Part shown: in pieces, positions 45,030 to 55,432 of the stretch
How the letters are laid out: each line of letters begins with the position of its first letter
Position numbering within the stretch: the stretch's first letter is position 1
NCBI RefSeq assembly: GCF_947496485.1
Contig: NZ_CANMCZ010000001.1
Location: 367,596 to 431,595, forward strand
From: an uncultured Winogradskyella sp.
GTDB taxonomy: Bacteria; Bacteroidota; Bacteroidia; Flavobacteriales; Flavobacteriaceae
Length of the DNA stretch: 64,000 nt
Direction of reading: 5' to 3'
Position numbers and translations under genes: made by a program
Notes under the pieces: generated by a model
What the model was told of the DNA's origin: nothing
Database searches by the model: none
Seen by the model: only the letters and a program-made list of their open reading frames with translations

Positions 45030-48000
45030 TTAATTTAGTATTTTTATAACTACTGGTCCGATTAAACCAGAATCACCTAATTCAGTCTCATTTTTTTTAG
45101 GTGGATTAGTTGTCCAAGTTTTCTTTTTACCTTTTGGTCTTTGATTATCAAAAATGAGCTGATTTCGCCAGGTATTGGTTACTTTTATCTCTAATCGATT
45201 TTCACCATTTGTCACCAATTCACTGATATCAAAAGTAAAAGGTGGTGCCCATTTTACACCGACTTTCTTATCATTACACCAAAGCTCTGCAATATTTGAA
45301 ACAGCTCCTAAGTCGATAATAGTTTGTTTACCTGAAGATTGTAAATTGAAGGTTTTGGAATATGTTGTGGTCCCTGAATAGTGTTTAACAGCATCATTCT
45401 CCAATTCGGTAAGTGATTTTAATTCTTGAATTTCAATAGACTTCGGAGTATCCCAACCGTCATTAAATAATAATTTCCAATCCGTTTGAAGTGATTGCTC
45501 ATTTACTTCAATGGTTTTAGATGTTTTATTTCCATTTTGATAAAAAGTATATTCTCCTGCTTTTGAAGCAAGCAAATTATCGCCTTTCCAAGATATGCTC
45601 GGAAAATCTTCTGTATCATGGATGTTGTACCATCCTGTTTCCGCATTTAAAATAACGGCATTATCATAAGTTACTTTTGAGGCATAAGGCAATTTATCAC
45701 CTTTTGAAAAAACCACAATTGTACTTCCACTTGGTGGAAAAGATAAGGTCACATTTGTTCTATCATTTGATGTACTCCAAACTTTTGCTTCTTGTTGTTC
45801 TCCATTAAAAGCATTCCATAATTGTGGATACGAATCTTTAATTCTGAAACTCAATGCAGCATCAACTGGTTCATCGTGATTTGAAGCGACAAAATAAATA
45901 TGTGCGTCGGCCGTTTCTCGGTGAATCCATTTTATATCTAAATCATCTGGAACAATGACATCTTGAGAAATACGTTCAGCTTCTAAAACAGCATCAAGTG
46001 ATTTTCCCCAATACACTTTTCCTTTTCCTACTTGTTTTACACCTTCAATAGTATTTCCCCATAACTCATCGGCTATTGCGGCTAATTCTTTTAAATCATT
46101 CTCATCATCCATTAAACTTGGTGAACCTAATGGTTTATCGCCAAGAATTACTGCTCCTGCCAGCACTAATTCTTTGAGTTTTTGAGCTGTAGATAGCAAC
46201 ATTTCTTTTGAATCTCTAAGCGTGATGATTCGATAATCTCCTGCATTCTCAACATGGATTTTACCATTTTCAACACTCAATTTATCGTGTAATATTTCAG
46301 CATTTAAATAATCAAAACGATAGCCTTTAGGAAATTGATCTAAGTCAAAAGGTGGACGCTCAAAATGGTCTCCATAGTATCGCAATACGTCTGCAACATA
46401 TTCGCCTTGTTGTAAAACATACTGGTTTCGCGCTAAATAATCCGTCCAATCCTTCATATATGGCCACCAGGTTTGTTGACGTACTAATGGAAATCCAATA
46501 TTACCGCCAAAACTAGAACCTGGAAACACATCAGTTTGTGGTGTATGGGAAAAGGTATGAAATACCAAATGATTGACACCCTTGGTAAAATTATAGTCGA
46601 TTAAATATTTTACCGAAAATGGATGTTCATTCCATTTCACACCCAACTGTGTACATGCTTCAGCTGCTAAAACTGGCTTATTATACAGGTGTACTGCAGA
46701 TGCTGCATTAAATATTGGTTTTGCATATTCTCTTTGGGCAGATGGTTCTTTAGGATACCAAAATTCGGTCATTGGAATATCACTAACGCCATAATAACGC
46801 ATAGGATCAATAGGTAAAACTTCGCCTCCTGCACCTTCGGTATAGACTTCCGCGCCCAGATCGTGCGCCACCATTGCAAAATGGGTAAAGAAATTATCAA
46901 TAAATACCTCATCCATGGTATGGCGTAAATCTCGTAAAAACTTAGTCGTTACTTCAGGACTTTCAACGATATAACCCATGGTTGCAGGTAAATAGGTTTT
47001 CATGCTATAACCTCTACGGTTTTCGAACTCGGCAAACATATCTTCAGAATTCATGGTCCAAGTAGGCACATGGCTTTCCCAACTATCAATCAATAATCCG
47101 TGTAATTTACCATCTCCAATTGGACCTCCATCTTTAATTAAGTTTCCAATCATACCGTTTCTTAAATGGTTTTCAATGGCAACTTTATCCAACTTACTAG
47201 ATTCCCAACCCGTAGCTTCGGGCACTGCAGGTTTATTGGTTAATCGCATATTGATATGTCCAAAACGCACAATGGTCCAATTGCCTTTGGGAACGTCCCA
47301 AATTAATTGCCCTTCAGAAGTCATTTTATCAGAAAGATTAATAATTGCATTGGATCTAATAATGGTGTTTTGAGCATAATCAATTTGTATATCGTCTTTA
47401 AGACGACGCAATACTTTAGCCGCTTTAGCTTGATGATTATGAAGTTTTGGATTTGAACTTAATCGAATGAATTCTGGCGCAATGTTATGATTGCCTTGAA
47501 ACGCAAATACAAATGTATTTGATGTGGTTTCTGGAATCGCCAATGTGAGATGCTTACGACGATCATTCCAATTGGCATCAGGTAGCTTTACAGTTGTAAT
47601 TGTTTTTAGTTCGCCATCTACTAAGGCTTCAACTTTAAGTGCTACATCTACTTTTGGATATTGCGTACCTACAATGATGTGACGCAGTTGCGGAAAGGTA
47701 ATCGTGCGTAATGTCACTGCATTATCAAAGACAGTTTTTACCCAAGAATTAGCATCGTTTACTTTTGTAATGCCTTGATTTCTATATTGTTTTAAAGGTT
47801 GATCTAAATACGTATTTTTCCGTGTAACGATGAGTTTAGAATTTGGATTAAAGATGGCTTCCCATGGGACTGCACTATTGTTGGTTTCAATTTTTGAAGG
47901 ATTTAAAGATTCTAAATCATCACCTTCTGGTGTTGGGAAAGCTAATACTTGAATATCTTGATAGTCGTAATCTGGTGTTGTAAATAATGAATCTAATTCT

Positions 48001-48503
48001 AATACCTCATTATAGGTTTTTCCACCTGAAACTCTGTAAACTGACTCAACCATTTCACGTTGTGCCTCTTCCACAGGCACCCAAGGACCGCCAGTCATTG
48101 ACCAACCTGGACAATTTTGCATAGTAAATTTTAAGCCTAAACGCTCACATTCGTCTGCTGCATGCCGAATCATATCTTCCCATTCTGGCGATAATATTTT
48201 GATGGGATCTACATTTGGGAATGGTCGTCCGTTTTTGTTAAACAGGTGTATACCTTTTAAACCAGCAGCTTTTATCGCTTCTAAATCTAAGGTTAAACCT
48301 TCCTTGCTAATGTTATTTCCGTTAATATGAAACCAAGTTTCGGGATAGTAGTTATCAGATGGTGATTTAAATTCGTTACTTAATTCCGTCAATTTTATTG
48401 ACAATTGCTTATTGTCATCCTTATGATTTTGTTCATGAGATTCACAACAAATCAGGGATAGAGAAACTAAAAACCATAAAAAAAGAGGATACGAAATTTT
48501 CAT
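45030..48503 (-). CDS. alpha-L-rhamnosidase, GH106
   Basis: A 1157-residue protein with a lipoprotein-like start (LSLICC, Cys19/20). GH106 signatures: PETWFHINGNNISKEGLTLDLEAIKAAG near the N-terminus, FTMQNCPGWSMTGGPWV (about 120-137), LLIDSWESHVPTWT with a candidate catalytic acid, VYTEGAGGE and AAEACTQLGVKW. A C-terminal GH2-like sugar-binding sandwich follows (about 1030-1150, AELWCNDKKVGVKWAPPFTFDIS). GH106 enzymes remove alpha-L-rhamnose by inversion and need calcium. A rhamnosidase from a fold unrelated to GH78 suggests the two act on different linkages or sulfation states. Single-gene unit from a regulon promoter. Confidence 0.9.
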   Translation of the reverse strand: MKISYPLFLWFLVSLSLICCESHEQNHKDDNKQLSIKLTELSNEFKSPSDNYYPETWFHINGNNISKEGLTLDLEAIKAAGLKGIHLFNKNGRPFPNVDPIKILSPEWEDMIRHAADECERLGLKFTMQNCPGWSMTGGPWVPVEEAQREMVESVYRVSGGKTYNEVLELDSLFTTPDYDYQDIQVLAFPTPEGDDLESLNPSKIETNNSAVPWEAIFNPNSKLIVTRKNTYLDQPLKQYRNQGITKVNDANSWVKTVFDNAVTLRTITFPQLRHIIVGTQYPKVDVALKVEALVDGELKTITTVKLPDANWNDRRKHLTLAIPETTSNTFVFAFQGNHNIAPEFIRLSSNPKLHNHQAKAAKVLRRLKDDIQIDYAQNTIIRSNAIINLSDKMTSEGQLIWDVPKGNWTIVRFGHINMRLTNKPAVPEATGWESSKLDKVAIENHLRNGMIGNLIKDGGPIGDGKLHGLLIDSWESHVPTWTMNSEDMFAEFENRRGYSMKTYLPATMGYIVESPEVTTKFLRDLRHTMDEVFIDNFFTHFAMVAHDLGAEVYTEGAGGEVLPIDPMRYYGVSDIPMTEFWYPKEPSAQREYAKPIFNAASAVHLYNKPVLAAEACTQLGVKWNEHPFSVKYLIDYNFTKGVNHLVFHTFSHTPQTDVFPGSSFGGNIGFPLVRQQTWWPYMKDWTDYLARNQYVLQQGEYVADVLRYYGDHFERPPFDLDQFPKGYRFDYLNAEILHDKLSVENGKIHVENAGDYRIITLRDSKEMLLSTAQKLKELVLAGAVILGDKPLGSPSLMDDENDLKELAAIADELWGNTIEGVKQVGKGKVYWGKSLDAVLEAERISQDVIVPDDLDIKWIHRETADAHIYFVASNHDEPVDAALSFRIKDSYPQLWNAFNGEQQEAKVWSTSNDRTNVTLSFPPSGSTIVVFSKGDKLPYASKVTYDNAVILNAETGWYNIHDTEDFPSISWKGDNLLASKAGEYTFYQNGNKTSKTIEVNEQSLQTDWKLLFNDGWDTPKSIEIQELKSLTELENDAVKHYSGTTTYSKTFNLQSSGKQTIIDLGAVSNIAELWCNDKKVGVKWAPPFTFDISELVTNGENRLEIKVTNTWRNQLIFDNQRPKGKKKTWTTNPPKKNETELGDSGLIGPVVIKILN

Positions 48504-48528
48504 ATTAAAAGATTAATTACTAACGATT

Positions 48529-48573
48529 TTAAGGTAAAAAGATGCCTATGAAAAACTATCCTGTTTCATCCTG
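48529..48573 (-). promoter_or_regulatory. PUL regulon promoter for GH106 gene
   Basis: Plus-strand reading: TTAAGGTA (-7, 48529-48536), 21 bp, ATCCTG (48558-48563), second ATCCTG (48568-48573). Confidence 0.76.
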
Positions 48574-48608
48574 TACCGATTTATAAAAGAAATACTATTT
48601 AGAATTAT

Positions 48609-50354
48609 CTATTGGATTTCAATAACTGAACTAGGCTTAAACCCAATACGATGTGCCTGTACTACTAATTTTGCACCTTGGGGTATGTCTATCGCGCTTT
48701 GATAAACTTCCCAAGATTTGGGTACTTTTTCTCCATTCTTAACCACTTTAAAACCTATAGAAGCGCCTTGGGTCTCACAGTTGATTGTCACTTTCCCATT
48801 GTCATTAGTAATGATAGGTTCTAAAGTTACAGGTTGAACATCATTGTCATACCACAATTTTTTAATCAATTCAGCTTCAGGCAAATCAGGATTATCTTCT
48901 ATTACTCCAAGCCAATTATCCATTTCGGCACTCAGCTCATTTAGTTTGTCTTTATATTCGGGATGGTTTGCAAGGTTGTTTAATTCGAACGGATCAACCG
49001 AACAGTCAAATAATTCTTCTTTGGGTTTGCTTTCTCTGAACCATTGCTTTTGAGCTTCATTGAGTTTGCCTTCGTCTCGCAGTCTCAATAATTCTTGCAT
49101 GGCTGGAATGCGTTCTCTATAGGTTATAGGCAGATAATAGCCTTGTTCTGGCCTGTAATTTCTTATGTATTTAAACTGTTTATCTCTTACCGCCCTGATG
49201 ACATCGGTTTCGGCATCAAAACGGTCGGCAGCTGCATGAATATAATTGCGTTTCTCAGCTTTATAATCGCCTAAAAAAGATTGGCCTTGCATATACGATT
49301 TTGGTTCTTCGCCAATAAGCGACAATAAAGTTGGTGCAAAATCTACAAAACTAATTAACTGATTGTCTTTGGTACCTGCTTGCAATTTTTCAGGAAATCG
49401 AATAATCATAGGTGTGTTTAAACCTGAATCGTAGATTAATCGCTTTTCTCTAGGTAAGGGTCCACCATGGTCTCCGTAGAAAAATACAATCGTATTCTCT
49501 AGTAAACCGTCGTCTTCCAATTGTTTTAAAACTGCTCCCACTTGCCTATCCATTTCTGCAATATTATTGTAGAGTTTCCACATGTCACGTTGGGTGACCT
49601 CATTATCTGCTAGATAAGGTGGAATTTTAAACTTAGTATCCTTAGGAATATGCACAGGTGTTTCTTCTTCGGTCATACGATTATTAGCATGCGAAGCTCC
49701 TTTATTTTTCCAATTATAAGAGCTATCTCCAGCATGATACAATCGTGTTTCAATTTCTCGAAATCCATAAGGTTCAAACAAACCCGACTCATGTGTTTCG
49801 GTAAAGTTAATCACTGAAAAGAAAGGCTGATTATCTTTTCTATTTCGCCAATGCGCATAAGGACTACTCTCATCCCAAGCTGTAACTGGTGCTTTAAACT
49901 GGTAGTCGGTTTTATAATTGTTTGTACAGTAATAGCCTGCTTGTCGCAACCATTCACTTATCATTTTTACGTCGGATGGTGGCACTGCTTCATAAGCAGG
50001 TAGTCCTCTTTCTTTGGTATATGAATTCGTTCGCATGTGATTTGCTCCAATACTCGATGGATACATACCTGTTGCTATCGCTGCTCTACTTGGTGCACAA
50101 ACACCAGATGTTGAATACAAGTTCGGATAAATAACACCTTCGTTTGCTAATTTACTCAGGTTAGGTGTTGCAACGGTAGTATCTCCAAAAGGCGGAATAT
50201 AAGCTCCCATATCTTCGGTGACTAACCAAAGTATATTTGGGCGTTTGGGTAACTCCAAAGCGGCTTCATCCTTAATTTGTGTATTGGATTTTTCTTTTGG
50301 TTGACATCCAACCAAACAAATACATATTATTAGTAATAATTTAAGATATTTCAC
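48609..50354 (-). CDS. S1-family sulfatase lipoprotein
   Basis: A 581-residue enzyme with lipobox LVGC (Cys17). PNILWLVTEDMGAY provides metal-binding Glu/Asp. Cys86 in CAPSR is the formylglycine site. FFYGDHGGPLPREKR and FVDFAPTLLSLIG follow. A C-terminal beta segment (about 515-581, chitobiase-like, VTINCETQGASIGFKV) is unusual for a plain sulfatase. The VTEDMG form differs from the VDDLG form of the 16727 enzyme, so they belong to different S1 subfamilies and likely attack different positions. No regulon box upstream; it is separated from GH105 by the palindromic element at 50378-50540. Confidence 0.92.
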   Translation of the reverse strand: MKYLKLLLIICICLVGCQPKEKSNTQIKDEAALELPKRPNILWLVTEDMGAYIPPFGDTTVATPNLSKLANEGVIYPNLYSTSGVCAPSRAAIATGMYPSSIGANHMRTNSYTKERGLPAYEAVPPSDVKMISEWLRQAGYYCTNNYKTDYQFKAPVTAWDESSPYAHWRNRKDNQPFFSVINFTETHESGLFEPYGFREIETRLYHAGDSSYNWKNKGASHANNRMTEEETPVHIPKDTKFKIPPYLADNEVTQRDMWKLYNNIAEMDRQVGAVLKQLEDDGLLENTIVFFYGDHGGPLPREKRLIYDSGLNTPMIIRFPEKLQAGTKDNQLISFVDFAPTLLSLIGEEPKSYMQGQSFLGDYKAEKRNYIHAAADRFDAETDVIRAVRDKQFKYIRNYRPEQGYYLPITYRERIPAMQELLRLRDEGKLNEAQKQWFRESKPKEELFDCSVDPFELNNLANHPEYKDKLNELSAEMDNWLGVIEDNPDLPEAELIKKLWYDNDVQPVTLEPIITNDNGKVTINCETQGASIGFKVVKNGEKVPKSWEVYQSAIDIPQGAKLVVQAHRIGFKPSSVIEIQ

Positions 50355-50377
50355 ATTTTAACCATTTGAATAAAATA

Positions 50378-50540
50378 AAGAAGAGGCTGTCTGAAAAGTC
50401 AATAAAACTATAAACTGTCACATTGAGCATTGATTGAAAGCACACCACGAAGTAGACGAAATGTTTTAAAAATCAAAATTTTAGATTTCTCGACTACGCT
50501 CGAAATGACAGAACGAATTCTTTTTAGATAGCCACTTCTT
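50378..50540. repeat. 163-bp palindromic repeat element (MITE/REP-like)
   Basis: The outer arms AAGAAGAGGCTGTCTGAAAA (50378-50397) and the 50515-50540 segment, whose reverse complement reads AAGAAGTGGCTATCTAAAAA, match with few changes. Inner arms around CTGTCACATTGAGC (50415-50428) and CTCGAAATGACAG (50499-50511) also pair. It lies between GH105 and the 50354 sulfatase. The inner sequence resembles palindromic repeats common between genes in flavobacterial genomes. It could fold as a long hairpin in the transcript. Confidence 0.7.
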
Positions 50541-50559
50541 TATTTTACTATTTTTCAAT

Positions 50560-51693
50560 TTATTCTAACTTCAAAATCTCGCTTCCTGCCAATAAAAATG
50601 CACCTGTTCCAAAGTTTTGCCATGAATCTACTGAAGCTGGCTCTGGGAAAGCACCAATATTTTGTACCCAACCTACACGACCATCTTCGTGCTGGCACGC
50701 AGCCATAGCTTTCCATGCCTTTTTAACAGCAGGTGTATGTTTTTTATCTAACAGACCATTATTAATTCCCCATGCCAAAGCAAAGGTGTGGAATCCACTA
50801 CCGCTAACTTCACCATGGTCGTATGATTCTGGACTTAATAAACTTGTGCGCCATAAGCCATCCTCAGGCTGAATTTCTAAAATTCTACTTGCCATTTCTT
50901 TATATAAATTCACGTAGAAATCTCTGTGCTCAAAATCTTTTGGCATATCTTCTAACAGTAATGCCAAGCCACCGATGACCCAGCCATTTCCTCTAGACCA
51001 AAATACTTTATTACCATTTGGTTCTTTCTTATCTTCATCATTACCTTTCCAAACAAAGCGCATGTCCCTTGCGAATAATTTTTCTTCTTTGTCGTACAAT
51101 CTATTATAGGTTTCCATGTAGTACTTATGCATTTCGTCTAAGTACTTTGGCTGCTCTGTTTGCTTAGCATATAAATTGATTACGGGTGGCGCCATAAACA
51201 GGGCGTCGCACCACCACCATAGAATGGTTTTGTCTTCTTTACTTTTATTTGTTCCATCTTTCCAAGCATTATCTTCATAAAGATGCGTATCTAAAAATTT
51301 TTTAGTAGGTTCTAAATCTGCAAAATTTCTTCGTTTTTCATTCTCTGCAACATACAAATAGCTATACGAAATAGCAACATCATCTGCATGGTACAATCGT
51401 TCAAATGGTTCCCAATTATTTTTTACCGCTTGATTTTTGAGAGCAGCCATATACATCATATTTTTTGTTGTATGATGCGCTCGTGCAACACCTGTGTAAT
51501 AGGCACCATTGGTCCAATCTGTAGGATGAATTGCAAAAATAGGATGTACTTCTTGCCATTCTAAAGCCTTTATCATTGATTTTTTAATCTCAGTTTCATT
51601 AAAAACATCCTTTTGTTCTGAGGTTGTTTTTTGAGCTTCAGAACAACTAAAAAGAATTAATGCAGCTACTACTGTTACAATTGATTTATTCAT
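50560..51693 (-). CDS. unsaturated uronyl hydrolase, GH105 (GH88/105 fold)
   Basis: A 377-residue lipoprotein (lipobox LFSC, Cys17) with one (alpha/alpha)6 domain of the family's usual size. Key motifs: [12 protein letters not shown] (Asp104/105), [14 protein letters not shown] with catalytic Asp163 (equivalent to the essential Asp of YteR), [20 protein letters not shown] and [16 protein letters not shown]. It removes the 4,5-unsaturated uronate left at the non-reducing end by ulvan lyases, giving a keto-deoxy sugar. It lies 7 bp after the GH3 gene in the GH43-GH3-GH105 operon. The presence of lyases and GH105 in one regulon is strong evidence for a uronic-acid-containing substrate. Confidence 0.92.
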   Translation of the reverse strand: MNKSIVTVVAALILFSCSEAQKTTSEQKDVFNETEIKKSMIKALEWQEVHPIFAIHPTDWTNGAYYTGVARAHHTTKNMMYMAALKNQAVKNNWEPFERLYHADDVAISYSYLYVAENEKRRNFADLEPTKKFLDTHLYEDNAWKDGTNKSKEDKTILWWWCDALFMAPPVINLYAKQTEQPKYLDEMHKYYMETYNRLYDKEEKLFARDMRFVWKGNDEDKKEPNGNKVFWSRGNGWVIGGLALLLEDMPKDFEHRDFYVNLYKEMASRILEIQPEDGLWRTSLLSPESYDHGEVSGSGFHTFALAWGINNGLLDKKHTPAVKKAWKAMAACQHEDGRVGWVQNIGAFPEPASVDSWQNFGTGAFLLAGSEILKLE

Positions 51694-51700
51694 TTTAAAT

Positions 51701-53968
51701 TTACTTTTTTAGTTTGAATGTAGTTTCTAAATAGTCTTGAGACGAGGTCCCAATTTTAACGGTATAATCACCTGCTTCTAACACTTTTTCCATTGAAATT
51801 CCTGTAAACTCTAACATTTTAGGTGTTATTGTAAAGGTGACGGTTTTACTTTCGCCAGCGTCTAATTCTATTTTTTCAAAACCTTTGAGTTCTTTATCTG
51901 GTCGTGTTACGGAACCTATTTCGTCTTTAATGTAAAGTTGAACAACTTCTTTTGCTTTCATGCTGCCCTCATTGGTTACCTTAACACTCACCTCAAGTTC
52001 TGTCTCTGGTGTTATTTCTCCACTAGAAATTGAAATATCTGAATATTCAAAATCACCATAGCTTAAACCATGACCAAAAGGATAAATTGGTCCGTCTTCT
52101 AAAAATAAATATTCTTTTTTATAGTTAATCTCTTTCATACTATAATGAAACGGTAATTGCCCAATAGACCTCGGAATTGTAACAGGTGATTTACCAGATG
52201 GTGACACCTCTCCAAATATAATTTTTGCTGTGGACTCATCTCCAAATTCACTTAAATCCCAGGTGTCTAAAATAGCATCAGCTTCCTTAGCAATTGTATT
52301 AATAGATAAGGTTCGACGATGTTTTAAAACAACGATTACAGGTTTTCCTAAGGCTTTGATTTTTTCAACAAGTTCGTCTTGCGGTCCAACTGGGTCAATA
52401 GTAGCACGGTCACCTTTAGTGCTGTTACTAAAATAGGCTTCCTTTGCTGTAAACTCATCACCACCTAAAAATAAAATAGACACATCTGCACCTTTAGCTG
52501 TATTTACCAATTTTGCAATGGCTTTTGGATCTCTATCTAACAATTTTGGCGCTCCGCCTTTTTCATTGGTTAGATTAAACCCTTTTTCGGCAACGAATTT
52601 GATATTTGAACCTGAAACTGATTCTAACATCGCTTTAGTATTATCTTTTAACAATGGCCCTAAAAGTGCCACTTTCATTGACTTTTCTTTATTTAATGGT
52701 AAGGCATCATTTTCATTTTTTAATAAAATAATAGATTCTAAATCAGATTCTTTAGCTAATGCTAAAGATGATTCTGCACGAACACCTTTTTTGGTTTCTT
52801 CTAAATCTATATAAGGGTTATCAAACAATCCTAAAATGAATTTTGTTCTTAACACACGTCTTACAGACCTATCGATAAGCTTTTCTAATTCTGGATTTTT
52901 CTTCACCATTTCTGGTAAGTAGGCATACGAATCCTCAGCATATAAATCAATATCAATTCCTGCTTCTAATCCCATTTGCGCTGCAGCTTCAGGCGATTCT
53001 GCTACACCCATAAAGTAAAATAAACGTGCAATATCGTTTGAATCTGATACCACATAACCTTCAAATCCCCATTGGTCTCGAAGTACACCAGTTAATAATT
53101 CTGGATTCCCGTGACTTGCCACACCATTTAAATCTCCGTGAGATGCCATTATACCCAAAGTTTTTGCTTCTTTTACAGCAGCTTCAAAGGGTGGATAAAT
53201 TTCATCAATAAGCGTTCTTTCAGAAATTTCAATAGCTGCAAAATTAGAGCCACCTAATACTTGTCCGTAACCTGCAAAATGTTTTGCTACAGCTCCAATA
53301 TGCGTTCCGTTTCCTAAGCCTTCGTAATTACCTTGAACACCAATTACAGCATTTTTAACCATCTGCGTTGTTAAGTACGTATCTTCTCCAAAAGCTTCAC
53401 TCATACGTCCAAAACGAGGGTCGCGAACAATATCTGCTTCAGGTGAATGGCACATATGCATTCCTCTTAATCTTGCTTCTCTACCAACCACATCCCATTG
53501 TCGTCTTACTAATTCTGGATTGAATGAGGCCGCAGATGTCATAGGTCGACCAAATTTGGTACAGCCCTCTGCATCTACACCATTATAGGATTCTGTTACA
53601 AATAATGCTGGGATGCCCCAACGGTTGTTTTCTATAATATATTTTTGAAGTTCGTTATTTAATTTAGCGGCTGCCACAGGGTCAATATGCTCTCCCGGAT
53701 TTTTGATTCCGGCAATACCTAATTTTAATTTTTCAATGACTTTATCGGAAAGTTTCAAGTTGCCATTTTCATCTGGTTTAGTACCAATATTGGCATGAAA
53801 AATTCGCATTTGTGCTACTTTTTCTTCAATGGATAACTTTGGAAGCAAAGCTTCTACGCGATCATCAATGGATAACGAAGCATCTTTATAATCTTTTTCT
53901 GCTGGTTCAGCGCAAGATAGTATCGCTAAGGCTAGTGCTGTAAATACTATGAGTGACTTTCTTTTCAT
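51701..53968 (-). CDS. GH3 glycoside hydrolase lipoprotein
   Basis: A 755-residue lipoprotein (lipobox LSC, Cys19). GH3 barrel with [33 protein letters not shown] and nucleophile Asp309 in YVVSDSNDI. The alpha/beta sandwich domain (about 400-620) and fibronectin-III-like domain (about 650-755) follow. Middle gene between GH43 and GH105, so it likely trims xylose or glucose-configured units from oligomers in the periplasm. It differs from the two other GH3 proteins here in the helper loops and is nearest to the 19356 type (SDxND). Confidence 0.92.
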   Translation of the reverse strand: MKRKSLIVFTALALAILSCAEPAEKDYKDASLSIDDRVEALLPKLSIEEKVAQMRIFHANIGTKPDENGNLKLSDKVIEKLKLGIAGIKNPGEHIDPVAAAKLNNELQKYIIENNRWGIPALFVTESYNGVDAEGCTKFGRPMTSAASFNPELVRRQWDVVGREARLRGMHMCHSPEADIVRDPRFGRMSEAFGEDTYLTTQMVKNAVIGVQGNYEGLGNGTHIGAVAKHFAGYGQVLGGSNFAAIEISERTLIDEIYPPFEAAVKEAKTLGIMASHGDLNGVASHGNPELLTGVLRDQWGFEGYVVSDSNDIARLFYFMGVAESPEAAAQMGLEAGIDIDLYAEDSYAYLPEMVKKNPELEKLIDRSVRRVLRTKFILGLFDNPYIDLEETKKGVRAESSLALAKESDLESIILLKNENDALPLNKEKSMKVALLGPLLKDNTKAMLESVSGSNIKFVAEKGFNLTNEKGGAPKLLDRDPKAIAKLVNTAKGADVSILFLGGDEFTAKEAYFSNSTKGDRATIDPVGPQDELVEKIKALGKPVIVVLKHRRTLSINTIAKEADAILDTWDLSEFGDESTAKIIFGEVSPSGKSPVTIPRSIGQLPFHYSMKEINYKKEYLFLEDGPIYPFGHGLSYGDFEYSDISISSGEITPETELEVSVKVTNEGSMKAKEVVQLYIKDEIGSVTRPDKELKGFEKIELDAGESKTVTFTITPKMLEFTGISMEKVLEAGDYTVKIGTSSQDYLETTFKLKK

Positions 53969-53999
53969 TGTTGGTTAATATTAGTGTATGTATTTGTTA

Positions 54000-55343
54000 T
54001 TACTTAAATCTAAATCTATTTATTTTTAAATTTTCTACGGAAGCAGCTTTAAATACCAGACATACTGTTTGACCATTTTGTAACTCTTCTATTTTGAAAC
54101 TTTCAGTTTTAAACGCTTTGGTACTATTAGATTTGAACTTACAGGTGGCTAAAAGCTTTCCGTTTGGATTACTTTCCCTAACTTCAATCTGTGTATCTGT
54201 TTGTGATAGAAATTCAAATTCTATTGTACTTTTTTTATTTAAATTCTGAATGTTTGGATAGGTTACAAAACCATTAGTTGCCTTTGGATTTATGGAAAAA
54301 CCACCAATAACGTTTTCTGTTTTATCTACATTTTCTGCCTTAAAATAATCTTCAGCTTCTATTGCACCATTATTTGCATCATACTGACCAACTCCGATAC
54401 CATCGACTCTAATCGTTGCGATTTCACCATTATCCTTGTAATGCACATAACTTATAAAAGCGTCTCTAAAATAACGATTACCGGTTTGGCTAATATCACA
54501 ATACACAAAATACGATTGATTATGCCACTCGAAAAAACTGCCGTGACGGCCTTGTAAAAAACCATTTGGCCATGTTGGACTATCATAGCCTTCGGTAAAA
54601 CTACTTTCTTTGATAATGGTATCTACATAATCATAAGGTCCGTACAAATTATCAGATATGGCATAAAAACAGCCCCAAGATAAATAGTATTTTCCATTAT
54701 ACTTGTGCACAAACGGTTTATCATCCGTTGGCATATCATTATTTTTTCCATCTCTATTATAGGGTCCTCTCGGGTTATTGATAACAATCTTTTTTGGTGC
54801 TTCAGCAAGACTAATCATGTCGTCATTGAGCTTAGCAACATAATAATTCCAGACTCCAAAAAAGATATAATGGTCTCCATCTTCTTCAAAAATGGACATA
54901 TCATACTCGTGCGTTGGCGTTAAATCGGAAGTTAATAATGGTTTTCCTAGTGGGTCTTTCCATGGCCCAATAGGTGTGTCACTAACTACAACTCCCGTTT
55001 GTTCGTTGCCTTCGGAAAAATACCAATAATACTTTCCATTATTATAGGCAGCATCTGTGGCCCAACATCTTGAATAATCCTTTCCAATATACGTGTCCTT
55101 TGGATGAAGTACACTTCGTTTGGTCCAATTCACTAAATCTGGTGACGACCAAACCCACCAATCGTCCATGATGAATTTATCATTCGTAATGGATTTATCG
55201 TGTGAAGCATAAACGTAAGCCGTATCATTAAAAATATGAATGTGTGGGTCATTTAACCCTTGATTTGCAACAATTGGGTTTTGAGCATGACAAAAAATGG
55301 TAACACAAAAAAGAAGTTGCGTATATATTAAACCATTTTTCAA
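54000..55343 (-). CDS. GH43-family glycoside hydrolase (beta-xylosidase/arabinofuranosidase type)
   Basis: A 447-residue protein with a signal peptide (to about residue 20, FCHAQ). Five-bladed propeller (about 25-320) with the GH43 triad: base Asp32 in NDPHIHIF, pKa-modulating Asp148 in EYDMSIF, and a catalytic Glu in the FTEGYDSPTW segment. AYVYASHDKS and HKYNGKYYLSWG are typical blades. The C-terminal 110 residues (GAIEAEDYFKAENVDKT...) resemble a CBM6-like sandwich. First gene of the GH43-GH3-GH105 operon, 31 bp before GH3. Xylose removal from ulvan is the likely role. Confidence 0.9.
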   Translation of the reverse strand: MKNGLIYTQLLFCVTIFCHAQNPIVANQGLNDPHIHIFNDTAYVYASHDKSITNDKFIMDDWWVWSSPDLVNWTKRSVLHPKDTYIGKDYSRCWATDAAYNNGKYYWYFSEGNEQTGVVVSDTPIGPWKDPLGKPLLTSDLTPTHEYDMSIFEEDGDHYIFFGVWNYYVAKLNDDMISLAEAPKKIVINNPRGPYNRDGKNNDMPTDDKPFVHKYNGKYYLSWGCFYAISDNLYGPYDYVDTIIKESSFTEGYDSPTWPNGFLQGRHGSFFEWHNQSYFVYCDISQTGNRYFRDAFISYVHYKDNGEIATIRVDGIGVGQYDANNGAIEAEDYFKAENVDKTENVIGGFSINPKATNGFVTYPNIQNLNKKSTIEFEFLSQTDTQIEVRESNPNGKLLATCKFKSNSTKAFKTESFKIEELQNGQTVCLVFKAASVENLKINRFRFK

Positions 55344-55367
55344 TATTCTAAATTTTGTAATAGATTT

Positions 55368-55412
55368 TAAAGATAAAATATGATGAAATGATGTTTATCC
55401 TGTACTATATGG
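55368..55412 (-). promoter_or_regulatory. PUL regulon promoter for GH43-GH3-GH105 operon
   Basis: Plus-strand reading: TAAAGATA (-7, 55368-55375), 21 bp, ATCCTG (55397-55402), weak distal ATATGG (55407-55412). Confidence 0.72.
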
Positions 55413-55432
55413 TATGGGCTACTTAAAGCTTA

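Noticed and set aside
50378..50540. Insertion sequence
   Set aside because: There is no transposase frame and the element is only about 163 bp; at most it is a MITE or REP-like palindrome.
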